64,000 nucleotides of DNA, taken from assembly GCA_029298735.1 (NCBI GenBank), contig JANSLP010000047.1:62001-126000 (forward strand), written 5' to 3'. Position 1 is the first letter of the stretch, and each line of letters opens with the position of its first letter. The notes beneath the pieces were generated by a model. That model did no database searches. It saw nothing but the letters and a program-made list of their open reading frames with translations, and had not been told where the DNA came from. The DNA is from Ophiostoma sp. CBS 140.51. Its lineage: Eukaryota; Ascomycota; Sordariomycetes; Ophiostomatales; Ophiostomataceae. Shown here piece after piece: positions 1 through 13,200 of the stretch. The translations under genes were made by a program, and so were the position numbers.

Positions 1-1
1 T

Positions 2-1453
2 TCCAAGGAGCGGGCTGACTGCTCGTGTCGGTTGTGTGTTCGGATGGTCAGCGAAGCGGCCGCGGCCGCGGCTGCGTCTGCAACGTCTGCTGCAACTGCA
101 ACGTCTGCTGCAACGTCTGCTGCCACAACCGCTGCTGCTTCTATCGCAGCGTCCCAAACCGCCAAACCCTCTCCACGCACTCCGACTGTGACGCCCGTCC
201 CAGTTCCCGTTATCCCCTCGGCGTCTCCTGCCGCCGCTGCTCCTACCGCAAAACCAGCCCCGATAACGTCAGTGACGCCCGTTCCGCAACCAACGGTCAC
301 ACCAGCAGCTGTAGCCCAGCCGACAGGTCTACCGCCTCCAGAGGGCGGCGGATCCGCCCTCTTCCGTCCCTGGGAGCTGGTCTGGTACCAGCACTTTACA
401 CAGCAATCACGCGGTGCCTGGCGTCTGGGAATTGTGCTTCAAACTATTTCAAATCTGGGTCGCACAGAACCGCCGCCGTCGATTATACCTGGACCGGCAG
501 GCACGGCCCGTGTGGCTCCCTTGGGTATTACAGGCCTCCACCCGCCTGAGATTACCGTCGATACGAGCGCTCTGCGCCCTTTCCTATCTTTCAGTGTTCC
601 CGGGATGCGTGAGGGTCTACAAGGCGCAACGTTCGACCAGATCGATTGGCAGAAGCTGGCTTGGGAGCAGCAGCAACAGCAGCAGCAACAGCCACCTCAG
701 CCGGGCCAGTATGATGCCGCCATCCTTGCCCTCGAAGCGTCCAAGTCCTCCGCCAACCAGATCAACGCGTGCTTCTCCGTGTTCAACCCTCTGCAAAATA
801 TGTCGCCCACACAGCAGTCCTTTGGCGGCGTGTTTTTGGGTGCCGAGCAGATTGTCCTTGGTGATGCCCTACGTGTCGATGTGAAGCCCGTGGCAGGTGC
901 CATGACTGACGACGGCAACGGCAGCGCCACCGTCGAGATTATGCATGTGAGCCTGATTGTCCGCGAAAACTTTGACCTGTACTTTATAGGCGATGTCTAC
1001 CGTCTAGCCGTCACAGGTCCCGGTCTGCCACCGGCGCCACAACCTTCGTACAGTTCCACCGGCCAGATCCTCCCCTCCGAACCCGTCTTCGCCGAAGAAG
1101 TGGCTGAGCGCAACCACACCTCACAAGCGACCAACTCTGGGCTCACGTGGTACTGGCAGCTCCGTGAGCGTCAGAGCCGCCGCAACGAGAATGAAGTGCA
1201 CGGCCGCTTTTACGCCTCGACACGCCTGGCCGCCAACCTGCAGAACACCGATTTCTTGCAGCGCGTGGCCCAGCAGCAGCCGACAGGTCCAGTGGCTGGC
1301 GACGATACTAGCATGATGTCATCCGCACTGAACCGGCGGCAGCAAGTGGGCGGCTTCATCTACCAGGGCCAGCGCGCGAACCGGGCGGCGACGATCGGGC
1401 AGGCGATGAGCGTGCCTCTGCCGCCCATTGCCGGCGTGACTGAAGAGTATTAG
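2..1453 (+). CDS. Clr2-type transcription-silencing protein, C-terminal part (5' truncated by window edge)
   Basis: The frame is open from base 2, so the true start lies upstream; the first in-frame ATG is at 41. The visible part has an Ala/Thr/Pro-rich linker (codons up to about 110), then a folded region: an ELVWY...WRLGIVL segment, RPFLSFSVPGM, an IDW segment broken by a short poly-Gln run, YDAAILALEASKSS, GGVFLGAEQIVLGDALRV and a final MHVSLIVRE...YFIGDVYRL strand pair. This order matches my recollection of the conserved C-terminal domain of cryptic loci regulator 2 (Clr2) proteins. In fission yeast Clr2 is a subunit of the SHREC histone-deacetylase/remodelling complex acting in heterochromatin silencing in the nucleus; that role is inferred here. 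The stop is TAG at 1451-1453. The next gene converges from the right. Family assignment is by motif order only, with no alignment. Confidence 0.7.
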   Translation, partial: SKERADCSCRLCVRMVSEAAAAAAASATSAATATSAATSAATTAAASIAASQTAKPSPRTPTVTPVPVPVIPSASPAAAAPTAKPAPITSVTPVPQPTVTPAAVAQPTGLPPPEGGGSALFRPWELVWYQHFTQQSRGAWRLGIVLQTISNLGRTEPPPSIIPGPAGTARVAPLGITGLHPPEITVDTSALRPFLSFSVPGMREGLQGATFDQIDWQKLAWEQQQQQQQQPPQPGQYDAAILALEASKSSANQINACFSVFNPLQNMSPTQQSFGGVFLGAEQIVLGDALRVDVKPVAGAMTDDGNGSATVEIMHVSLIVRENFDLYFIGDVYRLAVTGPGLPPAPQPSYSSTGQILPSEPVFAEEVAERNHTSQATNSGLTWYWQLRERQSRRNENEVHGRFYASTRLAANLQNTDFLQRVAQQQPTGPVAGDDTSMMSSALNRRQQVGGFIYQGQRANRAATIGQAMSVPLPPIAGVTEEY

Positions 1454-3130
1454 GCGAGCAGTCAACAGGAAGTAGATGCGTTGTTTTGTCACATCTTTTT
1501 TTTTTTTGCATCTTGTGAGCCTAGAGTCAGCAAGTACATACAATAGTTTACATTTGGCACACATCTTGTTTGTTCCTGTAAGATCCATTAAACATTAGTA
1601 GCATCTGATTTTGATCTTTTGATCCTTCACCTTGTTTCTTTCCAAATCACATCTTGTTCTTGGGGACAGACAGACCCCTTAGTTTTCTTGCTTGTCTTTT
1701 GCATGGTGATTGGGTTGGATCCGGTTGTTTCATATCTGATCCCAGTCACCGCCCTTTTTTTGTGCCTTCTTTTACGTCGTACTGTTCGATTAATTACCGT
1801 CGACCCTGTTCCATGGTAAGGCCCTTGCCAGTAATCCACCTTGAACCTGCTGTATTGTCTTTTATTCTCATTTTACATGTTTCTTCATCATCAACTTTCC
1901 CATCGTCGAGAACCATCGTTCCCGTCCGGCTGGTTCGGTCAAATCCTCAAATCCTCAAATCTATTTTGTTTTTATTTGAAATGTTGCGCCGTCGTACCAT
2001 TGTTCGGGGCACAGTCTCCGGAACATAGCGGGGAAGTCGCACGAGATCAAGAACAGAACGCCCCATGCCACGATGAAACTTTTGTTGGCGGTGAAGAGGG
2101 GGACATAGTTGCAATCACGACGTGCGCCGTCCAACACGGAAAACCCATGTTTTGTGTGTATTGATACAATGATCTATTTGAAACCGACAACTAGCATATA
2201 ATTATGTTCGCTGAAGGCTGTGTGAGTCTTTGTGAAGCAAATCTCCATAGACTTTACTGTTAAGACCACATTGTGGTCCAAGGATGTTTTCCCTCGTTTT
2301 ATTTAATGACGAATCACATCACGTCTCGTCACTTGTGCTGAATGGGAATGGTTGCCTGTGATAGGCACGGTCCGAAGACTTGTACCCTGGACTTAGCCAA
2401 GCTTTCAAATGTTAAGCCTGCTGATCAAGGACTGACATATTGCCAACCTTTCCCTTGTGTCGTCTTCTGAGTCCATGGGTGGCATTGAACAACGCCATGC
2501 ACGAGCCAAGCCGGTGAGCCATGATCGATGGGAGGGGGTAAGAGACATGGACTTGGGTCAATACGAAACACTTGGACATATAAGATTGGGCAGTAATATC
2601 ACGGGGCACGACGGAATCACAGTATGGACAAATCAATGTATGAAAAAATGTAGTATGAAATAAGAATGAGATGAAAATGATTGAGACTCAAGGAAATAAA
2701 GCTGGAGAGTTATCCTTCCGACAACATCGCTGCAAAACGCTCGCTACCAACGTTGTCTAAAACATGACAAAAAGTATATCAAATTTTTGGCCTCTTTCTC
2801 CGCCTGCCGGCTCCCAGTTATGGTAGATAGGAAGCAAAGAAACAACAACGCATCAAACACCCTCTTCAGGACGCCAGTTGTGTGCCGCCCTACCAACAGG
2901 AAAAATAATTGGTAGTCATCAAGTCGTGTTGCAACTCTAGTCGTCATGTGGATGGCGTGATAAAAGTGGTTGTGTTGTGTGTAAAATGGGGTTAACAAAG
3001 TCGATGGTGAAAAAAGGAGACGCCAGAAAAGAATAATGTAAACGAAAGAGAGAAAAAAGAAATGTGCGCTAGTCGTGAAGTGCGTAAACGTCGGGGTAGG
3101 TTAGGTGATGAGAGCAGGTTATAGTTCCTA
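1454..3130. other. Intergenic, between convergent 3' ends
   Basis: Sequence between two convergent stop codons. It holds a T tract at 1496-1507 shortly after the Clr2 stop and an AATAAA-type polyadenylation signal near 2694. All open frames here are short and without recognisable composition. I see no RNA gene. Confidence 0.6.
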
Positions 3131-4240
3131 TCAGACTACTTTCAATTTGGACAGTCGGGCTTCTATCGCCTTCAATATCTCCGGATCGGGTTCGGGCTCG
3201 ACACGCTGTGGTTTCAGGCGAGGACAATCAGCACAACGAGGGTGTGCGCACTTGGTGCACTCTGTCCCCTCCGCAGAGTCGGCCGGGTATCGTGTCTTGC
3301 ATTGCTGGCAGCGGTAGCGGGGGGTAGAGCGGGCGCCGAACTCGTCGCCGGGGTAGCCGTATGGATACTTGTCCTTCTTGGCTCTGCAGGTTGTTAGCAT
3401 GTGATCATACAAAAGAAAGAAAGAAAAAAAATCAGCGAAAATGGCGTACGGGTCTCTTGGGCAGTCGGTGCAGCGGAGATGGCTGCATCCTGGGCAGGTC
3501 TTGTTGCCCGACACAAAGAGTTTGTTGCACTGGCAGCAGTTGCGGCGGAGGCGCTGGCGTGGCTTCTTGTAGACGAGATCCTGACCGCCGGTCTTGGACG
3601 GTTTGGTGAGCTGGATTGGCTTGTTCGACAGGTCCCAGTCGGCAATGATGGGTGCATTCTCCTTCTGCTCCTTCACAAGCGCGGCACGGCGCTCGCGGGC
3701 GGCCTGCTTCTCGGCGTCGGTGCGCTTGGGCGGGTAGCGTGTGCACTTCTTGCAGCGGACGTGCTTGCATTGAGTGCACTCCTTGGCGGTGCCGAAGTCG
3801 GTATTGCATTGGTGGCAAGTGCGGTGGACACGCATGCGGATGGGCTTGTTGACACGCAGAGCATCGCCCTCGGTCGAGTGCCACTCGTTGGGCTTGATCT
3901 CAAGGCCGAAGCGCTCACCAAGTCTCCGTGCGCGCTCCTCGTGCAGTTGCAGGCGCGGCACTCTAGTCGCGTCGGGGTGCTCAGCAGCTACCTTCTTTCC
4001 CTTGTCGACCGGTGCGGCCTCGGGCTCGGCAGCAGCTGCTGGTGCAGCGGCGGCAGGGACAGGCTCAGCCGCCGGCTTAGCGACCGAGGGGCCTGGGACG
4101 GGCTTGCTGGGGCCTGAAATCGACATACGCTTCTCGGCCTTCTTCATAATCGTCTTCATGCGAGTCAGCACGCGGCTGCTTACGCCGCCCTTCTTCTCCT
4201 TGGGGGCCACCGAAGGGCCACCCTGCGCCGGAGAACTCAT
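3131..4240 (-). CDS. Protein with three Cys/His zinc-ligand modules (fungal hypothetical)
   Basis: Exons 4240-3450 and 3383-3131; 347 residues. The intron (3449-3384, 66 bp) has donor GTACGC, branch GCTAAC and acceptor TGCAG. It contains no stop and is a multiple of three, so an unspliced reading gives a 369-residue version. The N-terminus is basic, then Pro/Ala-rich (residues 50-80). Three copies of the same module follow: C142-x2-C145-x9-C155-x2-C158-x-H160-x2-C163-x2-C166; C235-x2-C238-x10-C249-x2-C252-x-H254-x2-C257-x2-C260; and C289-x2-C292-x13-C306-x2-C309-x-H311-x2-C314-x2-C317. A short charged helix closes the protein. The module arrangement suggests structural zinc binding and nucleic-acid or protein contacts; the function is unknown. 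There is no signal peptide or membrane segment. The start is the first ATG of an open frame that begins MSSPAQGG. Confidence 0.85.
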   Translation of the reverse strand: MSSPAQGGPSVAPKEKKGGVSSRVLTRMKTIMKKAEKRMSISGPSKPVPGPSVAKPAAEPVPAAAAPAAAAEPEAAPVDKGKKVAAEHPDATRVPRLQLHEERARRLGERFGLEIKPNEWHSTEGDALRVNKPIRMRVHRTCHQCNTDFGTAKECTQCKHVRCKKCTRYPPKRTDAEKQAARERRAALVKEQKENAPIIADWDLSNKPIQLTKPSKTGGQDLVYKKPRQRLRRNCCQCNKLFVSGNKTCPGCSHLRCTDCPRDPYAIFADFFSFFLLYDHMLTTCRAKKDKYPYGYPGDEFGARSTPRYRCQQCKTRYPADSAEGTECTKCAHPRCADCPRLKPQRVEPEPDPEILKAIEARLSKLKVV

Positions 4241-7200
4241 GGCGGGCGGGTGTTTTTGTGTTGTTCGTGGTAGGTGTAATGTGTCTGTTTCTCTGGTGAT
4301 TTATTCCGACTGAATCAAATTTTGGTTCAGATGGATTTCAAGTCGGGTTGAGACTGTTGTTTAGACTGTAAGACTCTGTTGATCATTGGGTCTAGAGTCT
4401 GGGTTGCTAAACGATCTCGGATGGAAGCGCTCCAGCAATAAAATTAGGGCCCAACCGGTATTTAAGGACCCGATGCTATGTTTCCTGGGAAAGACACAAG
4501 ACGAATAAAGCCGGTCCAACGTGTTGGATAATTGAGCCGAAAAGATGAGAGCAAGGAGGTGGGGGTGTGGGAGAAAAGGTTAAAGTGACCGTCCAAGGAG
4601 GAGAAAAGGACGACAGGCAAAAACAGATGTCCTGCTGTTTCGGTTTCGGGGACGGCCAAAACTGGGTTTTGGGTTTTGGGACGATAATCCTGTTTCGTTG
4701 GCGGTCGACTGTGGTTGTCGGGTTCGAGGGGAAAATGAGAAAATGGGAGAGAAAAGGCGGCACGATATTAATATTAAGAGTGGTGGAGGTGCATGGAACG
4801 ATGAACCAAGACAGAATCGAAGGCGGACAGAAGCAACGTTCGAAGCGTCGTTTGAAAAGAACGTGTTAACGTAAAACGAAAGTCAATAATGTTGCTGTGT
4901 TGCCGAAAAATCAAAATAGCGACGATGAGTGATGAGCGATGGACGATGGGGTCCGGGTGATTGATGCTCTTCCGAACCAACAGTTCGTCTGTCCTGCCTG
5001 TTGACGCAATGCTCTTGGCTGCGACAATGCGTATGTTGTTTAAAGTCGGTTTCCAAAACTCGGCTGTCGTTTCCACGCTCGGGACGTGAACAGATGCTTT
5101 CTTTCGATAATGAGAGTGATGCGGTGTGCTGTAATTGGTTGCAGTCGTCGAGAAAAGACTAGATGTCCATATACTGTCTTCTTTCGTGTCCAAGATCTAT
5201 CGGTTCTAGGCGTGCGGTGTCCTGTGATTCCGTTCAAATGAATTGCGGTCTTTGTGTATCAGATGTCGTCCAGATCTTATGAAAATGAGTCGGCTTCGGT
5301 ATGTAAATAGGCGACGGGCGAAAGACGACAAGCGACGAGGCGGGCGTCTAGCAAGATTCTGCTGTCAGACGTCCTTGTCGTTATTGTCGATATCGTTGTT
5401 GTCGTCGACAAAGCCAGTGGTTGGCAGTTGTCCGTCGTTGTTTGTCGACAGGGCGATCCGTGAGACGATAATCCAACGAAGTGAGCGAGAGAGGAGGGAA
5501 AAGGAAGAAAGTTGAACTGGGGACGACGATGTTAAAGAGGAGAAGAAAGGGTCGATGGCGGCAAGGCCAAAGAATGCAGGTGAGGGACGTTAGTCTGGGC
5601 TTGGTGGGCCGGGTGTGGGAGGGTTAAGAAGGGAAGGAAGAGCGGAGAAGGGGTGTGGGTGTATGTGGGTTGGGTGGAGTGAGGGCAAGAGGCGAGGCGA
5701 CCTGGGAACGGAGAGGAAAGAGCGATTGATGGGATGTCCTGTGCAGAGTCGCAATGCGTGCGCGGCGACCAGATGAGTACGGGAGAGACAGCAAAGACGA
5801 GATGTGCAGAGACAGAAAGGGCGACCAGTAACTTGCTCTCGCTACTGCAGTGGGAACATGGAAAGCGGAAAGAGAGAGAACGAAGCAGGGAAAGCATGAT
5901 GCACCAGCGCTGCACTTTTGCTGCAGGAAGGGACGTCCCAAAGTCCCAGAACCCAGGACCTGCAAAAAGAAAAAGCAGGGCAGGGGGTACAGTTGACTGG
6001 GCCCAGCACCAGAAAAAAAACCCCAGCAGAGGGTAAAAGAGGATAAAAAAAGAGGAGAATGAAAGGAGAAAAGAGGAAACGGCAGGTTGCTAGTCCAGAT
6101 GGGGTAATACGTAAAAGTGTTGCAGTTGCTTTTTCGTCGCTCTGCTCGAGCTCTGGCACTCTGGCACTATCCCCGGTTCGGTGTCACTGGGAAAAGGAAC
6201 GAGGGGAAGAGCGACCGGTGCGCCAGGTACTCCGTGCCTAGGTGTGGGGGCACACGGTGCTGCAATGCGTGTGCCTGCCCTTTGAACATCAAGAACACTG
6301 TGAGCGTGTTTCTCGCGAAATTTTGAGAGTGTTTCGAGGAAGGAGCGACCCATACAAGTTCTGAGCTCAACAGTGGCTTGAGAAGACATGCATCAGGAGA
6401 CTGCCCATAAGTAGCGACGTCTTGCGAGACCACTGGTAAACAGACTCATCTGCGACATGCAATGGAGATGCTGGTTCTCATTTTGGGGGCTCTCGCTTGT
6501 ATTCAGTGACCCAAGATACGGGGTCTGGGGGCCAAGAAGCAATCAGCGAAGCCCAACACACCAGCGTAGTGGACCGACCACCTGGCAGAAACGGGCAACA
6601 GCATGCTAGCCACCTTCCAGGTATTCTCCCGGTGCGAGCGAGACAAGAAGGGGTGGCCCAAGCCCAACCAGGCATTTCTGTGATGTGCGCTAGCGTGCGC
6701 GCAGCCAGTCGTTCTTTCCTTCGGGTGCGCATTTCTGGGAGCAGGAGAAAGTCGCCTTGTTGTTGCAGACCACACTAGCCTAATGGGGCAAATATTGGCC
6801 CCCTGTCGCTCTTCTGCGCCGTTTAATTTGTTCTCTTTCTTTTCTTGTTTCTCGTCTTTCTGATCTTTCGGGTTTGCCTTTCTGTCTCTCCCCAAGGGCC
6901 TCGCGCCAAATCCGTGGGATGGGATCTGGCCAGCACAAAGGAACATAGCCGCACGGGGCAGGAAACACAAGCGTTTGTTTTTGTTTGCAGAGCTAAAGTC
7001 TCAATTTGCAGGACACTTCCAGGGGAGTTACAACGTTGTTCATCGTTCCTGGTTGAAGTGACAGCTTTAGTGAGCTAATTTAGTGTCTTCAGTTGACAAC
7101 TGTTGACATCCATCCACCAAACTCAACTAACACACAATTGCCACGCGGGTGCATTTCAGACACAGTTCATGTGGTCTCTCAGCGACATTCTGTCGTGTGT

Positions 7201-10200
7201 TTTGTATCTCAAATAGACTTATTTTAGCCGGTAAGCAAGCCCCAAATTACAGGGCACAACATGAGGCTGATGGATGCGATGGTGAGTTGTTGGGGCTCAA
7301 TCGTGAACACAAGAGATATGTAGAGAAAACAACGCATCTAAAAGGGAGAAAAGAAGCTGACCAAAAGCAAGAAAACATCATCATGGTATTCTCGGGACGT
7401 CTCAGCTGAGCCGAGAAAATAAACCAATAATCGCCACTCGACACCGCCAGACTGGATAGGATGCTGAAAGTGCCAAAAGCAATAATTGAATAAGACAAAA
7501 ATAAACAAATTAACAGTCAAAGGACCATCTGCGCTGATGGGCCCCAGTCAGGGGCATCATCACCAAGCAATGAAATAGTGAGGCGAAGGACCTGGCCAAG
7601 AGCATCTTCTAGGCCCTGCCTTTTTACACTGTAATGGTACGATGTGTGCAAGCGAATCCCGAAAGCGCAGGGGAAGAGAGACAAAAGACAAGAGGAGACA
7701 AGATGGTGAGGAACGGCGGGGTGGGGCACCCGCCAGGAAAGCCCAGGCCGGCACCGAAGAAAAGGGCACCAGTGAGCCCAGCACATTGTATCCGTGCCCC
7801 AGAAAAGGGAAGGGAGAGACCGCGCGCCGCGGGCAGGAGCGATAGTTCGCCCACAGCGGCGGGAAGCCAGCCCAGGCCAATGGTAAAACAAGAACATTAC
7901 AGCGCTGGTTCTTGTGCTTTTGCGCTCTGTGATTTGTTCCGGGCTGGCGGTAGGGCTCCACTTGGAGGAAGAGGAGATGAGAAGATGAGGCCAGTGGAAA
8001 CGAGCCAACACTCCATGAAGTCTTCCCGGGCGATAGCGCGGTGCACCCTCGCTTCGCAACTGGAGCAGTGGACTTTTCCAGGTCGGGCCAACCCACAAAA
8101 CGAATGAAAAGAGGGGCACAGCCCAGCAAAACTACAATTGGCGGATCATTTTGCCCCCTTTTTGCTCCGGGAAAGAGTGGGCATTGGGTGCTCACTGGTC
8201 TCCAAGTATCGTCTTTCAGTGGCTGCGCGAGCTACGGTCTCTTTCTCTCTTGGTCTGTCACGATACGCCAAAGCGGGCACCAACCCTTCTGAGAACCATT
8301 ACGCGCCGCCATTGGAACCTCGAGTCTCCATTTATCTTCTGCGTCTTTATCTTTTGTTGCGTGGCGGCGTGCCTCGATATTGCATACAATGCGAGATAGA
8401 ATATGTACGAAGTACTTGTAGTGAAGTGGTCGTTCCTTTTTAGGTACAGCCGCGCTTGCCGTCTTTGAAGTACGAATCACGTCGTAATTTGTAGGCGAGC
8501 CCGCGACTGCTGTTGACGTATCGTGATGGCATGTACGGAGTATGAATGCTCACACAGTCTAATACTCTGTACGATGAAAGAGAGGCAAGCATCGTAATTT
8601 TCAATTGACAATTTGCACGTGTTTAGTTCAAATGACCTGTCAAGCTGGACCACAATGCCTGTTGACACAGACACAAAATCAATACCACTTTGCAACCAGA
8701 AAGCGACAATGTGCCGAAGAAAAAGAAAGTAAATATTAGGACGGAATCGGAACAGCAAGGGGTTTCGTCTTAAGAAAAGTGACGATGCCTGCAATGAGAA
8801 GTAGGCACTCTCTTCTTGAGAAAGAAAACCAGCAGCAATGTCAACCCGCCAAGCTGGATACCAACGGTCAGTGACAACGGCTGAAGGATGACTGAAAAGT
8901 GACATGGTGATTTGCTCGTCCTCATCCACCCATCAATTGACCATTTTGGTGCTCGATTTTATCTCTGGGAGCGTATTTTATCTCTTTCCCACCCCCCTTG
9001 TCCTCGACTTCCTTAACATTTCCTGGGACAGAACGGCATTCTGTCTGTTCTGGGCGTCACGATGTGACGCTGGCAAGGAAAAGGGAGGGTGGAAACCGGG
9101 GCATGGGTGGAGGGCCGGGAGGGCGAAGGGGAGAAGGGGGCAGATCACCAGCCCAGCCAAGGCCAAGGGCCCCCAAAGCCACTCGAGCCACTAAAGAAGA
9201 GTCGAACGAAGGGACTGAGACACTCTCGCTGGAAAACGTGTCAAAAAGGGCAAAATTAGGCAAAAAGGTGCAAAAAGGGTGGCCTGCCACAGCGCCTGGC
9301 ATGCGCCCAGTGGGCTCCGCACCACCTCATTCCACCAATTTTGTCTCCTTGACAAATTGACCTGTCAACTTTTGACCACGCGTTTTGGGCGGACACCAGC
9401 GGGACCTTTGCCCCAAAACCGTTGCAGAATTGACAGAAGGAGGAAGGGAGGAAGGGGGCCATGAGAAGAGGAAAACGGAAAAAGCAAAAAGCAAAAAGAA
9501 AATGTGAGCGAGTCGCCCAAGAAATCATTGAAAACGCCGGCATGTTGAAAAAGGCTGGCCTAACACGATGAACCCCCAGACATCGTACGTTTTTACTTCT
9601 AAAATAAATTCTCCGTGAAGTGTCCTGTGTTCACTCAATTCGTCCGTCACCATCTCGACGCCGTCCATTCCACGACAGAAAAGACCGGGAAACATCATAT
9701 GATGGCAGCATAGATACGCGTATATTGTACTTGTATATTGTATTGGCCGAAGCCGCAAAGGACGACGTCTTGTAATCTGGCGATGCGAAAGCGAACAAAA
9801 ACAACAGGCCATCCAAGTAGAAAATACCAACTACAAGTGTGTCCACATACACTCTTGACACCGACGACATGACATCCCAGCGCTACTGACGCACCACGCG
9901 CTGCACGCCGTGCATCTGATGCACGACGAGCCTGCATGCCCGCCTGGTTGACATCATCCATCGCGTCGTCGAACTTGTCCAACTGCATTTTCGTTTTACG
10001 ATTTACGGGATTAAGGACGGGGTTGAGAGTTTGGAATTAGGTTTGTCATCGCCAGTTGCTGCCTGAACAAGGAGCCAATCGTCGTCCTCTGTCAAAAGTT
10101 GTATGCCCGAACAAAAGAAGGGAAAAGACATTCGAGAACAGCGAGAAGCACGGCACGAAATGACTTGTTGAATGGCAATAAGGAGACGCATGTAAGAGAG

Positions 10201-13200
10201 CACGCCACAAAACCACTGTCCTGGTGAGCCTAGAACAACATCTCACTTGATTTAAATTGATCGTCCGCCAGTCAACAAAGTGCCGAGAGCATCGAATTGT
10301 CGAATGGCAGCGCGTAGCTTGCACGGTATCACACCGCCAACTGTGCACTGTACTCATGTGCACCGACCTGCTGGTAAGAACAGCCTGTAAAGGAGAGAGA
10401 CTTGGGAGGCTTGGAAGGGTCTCGGGGTCCTTCCAGGCATGGTGCCCGACCCATTGCTCTGGGAATCGCCCTCACTTGCCCAGCCTTTTTATTAGTGAAA
10501 GGGGCGAATTGTGCTCCTCCGTGGGACACACACCGACAGAGCTCACCCGTTAGGCTCATCCTTCCTTCTCCCAAGCTGTCGGGACCAAGCTGCACAGAAC
10601 TTTTCAGATGCAGTGAGAAAGGAAAGGAAAGGAAAAGCAAGCCAACGCAAGCAACGGACCGACAAGAGAAAACAGAACGAAGGATGTACAGTTCCACTAT
10701 GGCAAACAAGATGGATCTCATTAAATCACAACTAGGACAAGCAATCCTCCGCGTTCTGCCATCTTTACGCTTTGGATCGTGGCGTAAAAAAAAATCATTC
10801 AGCCGGCATGTACGCGTAGCGAAAGGATTGGGATCACGAGTGGCCAAGACGATGCGAAGAGAGCGGACTGTGGTAGGCTGCTCACTAGGAATATCTACAC
10901 CGCCAGGGCAAAGGGAGGTGAACCCGAGAATTCGGTTAGACATCATGCAGAGTGAAGACAAAAGAAAGCAAACGGGTATTACTGAAAGAATGAATGTACT
11001 GAGTACAAATGAAAGCAAACCAGGCTTATGAGTGGCCAGGGAACGGGCTGAAAAAATTATCGCGAGAGAAGAAAGGAAAAGAAAAAAAAGAGAGGCCGTT
11101 TTTTTCCTATTTTGACGCGGTGTCCTTTCGAGTGCATCCTCTCAGCTGGGTCGACGAGACAAAATAGCAACAGGGAAAGGAAAATAAAAAGAAATTGCAG
11201 GGGGTTGCAGCAGCGCCAAACCCGATCCAACAGACGAGGCCGAGAAAGGAGACGCAGGCGGTCAAAAGGGATTTGAGAGGAGAGCCCACAAAGCCACAGC
11301 ACAGGGAAGACAAGCTCCTGACAAGACAAGGCCGGTGTCTGTGCCACCCATGTAATGACTGATGTTCCCGCGTTTCTTCCCCGTCGCGTTACCCAGGATG
11401 GGATGCCGGGACATGTGAGAAAAGAGAGGAGAAAACAAGCTCTCAAGGAGGAAAGAAACAAACTCCCGGGTGAACCAGTGCTCCTGTGATCTTTGCGCAA
11501 ATGCGACTCCGTGCAAATAAGTGAAAGTGCAAAGTACCTTTTGCATTGTGTACAGTGTGGGGATACTTACCTCTCAAGCTCAACACAACACTACCTCCGT
11601 AATACACCACGATGTGTTACAGGTGCTATCTTTCACAAAGACAGACCTGTTTATCTTCTCTTGACCCGCATGTGTTTCTCATCCCTTCTGTCTTGTGTAG
11701 AACACGTGGGGAAAAAGAATAAGAAGGTTTATGGTGCCGTCCAGCGTAACGGGGACATGATGCTTTGATGATGCTCGATTTTGCTGCTTGGACGTCCTGT
11801 TCCCCTGGTTCTCTCCCTCTATTTTAAGAGGCGGCACGCAAGAGGCACTTCCAACGTTCTGTGTCTGAGCACCGATGAAGCAGGAGACGTGGCACAACAA
11901 GAGAAACCGCCTCTATCAAAAGCCACTCGTTGCTGAACCGCAAAACCATATTCTACAAGTATGTGGTTGCAAAAAAGCGCTCCCGTTTCTCCCGTCATTC
12001 GCCATCGTTGTTGCTGGAACCAACAGAACAGGCCACACAAACAAGGCGACAAGGGAGTGTCAATGACAGAAGGAACACTAGAGCACCCGCTGTCTGTGAC
12101 AAAAGTACTTCTGATCTGTTGGCTCTGGGCCTGTTGGCTGTCGTTCACCATGAGACATCCTCCCAGTTGAGGTAAAAAAGCTCCGAAAGGGCCAACATCC
12201 CGCTCGCCACGCGTCACACCCTAACCCAACACCACTTCGTGAAGCCGAGTGGGAACGCACGGAAGGTCCAAGCAAACTTACAGCTCTGCAACTGCAATGC
12301 TGCCTCCTTTGCCCGTGTTAAAAAAGACCGTGCCGCCGTTCTGGCCCCCTCTCTGTCCCCTTCCCGTTGTTTGACAAGTTCATGTTGTGCGGGCATCCCG
12401 CCCAGACAATACACGCAAAGACAGTTTGCACTCTACATACTCTTTGTCTCTCCCAACAGATGGTATTTCGGGTAATATCAGAAGGCATACGTTGTACGCC
12501 GTACGGAGTACGGAACAAAAACGAAAAAAGAGACCCTCGAACAGTGATTTGTTTCAAGATGCTGCCAAAGTACTCCGTATGGAGTAAACACTTTAACATC
12601 GTAAGCCCATTGCATCGCACCCTGGCAAGAACGAAAGTCCCTGTTGTAACAGCGTAATACCGGCGTATGTGTACGAGGCCACAGAGTACAGCATTTGCTT
12701 GCTGTCAGGCTGTGTTTCGGCTTTGAATATGCATGGCACTGTGATGTTTATTGCGGGAGGCAGCTTATGCGTTGTGTTGAGTATCAACAAATGCTTTCTT
12801 TGCACATCGCCACGCTTGCCACTGTGCTCGCATGTCGATGCTCTGGTGCTCCCATGAGTACACAGTATTTTGTTTACGGTGTACGATTTTCCTGTCGTTT
12901 CATTTATCTCAGTGATGACTTCCGCCTTCTCTGCAGCCAAAATGAGACCATCCCAGTTAAATGGGTAGGATTTCTTCGTGTGCTTGTGTGCGAGTGCTTT
13001 GGGGGCCGTGACGCCCCTGTCGTCCGGCTCCGAGAAAAACTTAACAGGCCCTGTTCTACCACGATCGTCGCAGTTCTTTTATTTTCCGGTGTGTCTTTTA
13101 TTTTTTCCTCTGCTTTTTAAACAAGTTTTCACGGGCCGGGCCTTGACCAGCTCTCCGCACATTGTCGCTTTTTGTTTCCTTGTCGGCGAAGTCGAAAAGG

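Noticed and set aside
8477..8929. 150-codon leftward frame in the gene desert
   Set aside because: Starts with a plausible ATG but shows no codon bias or motif.
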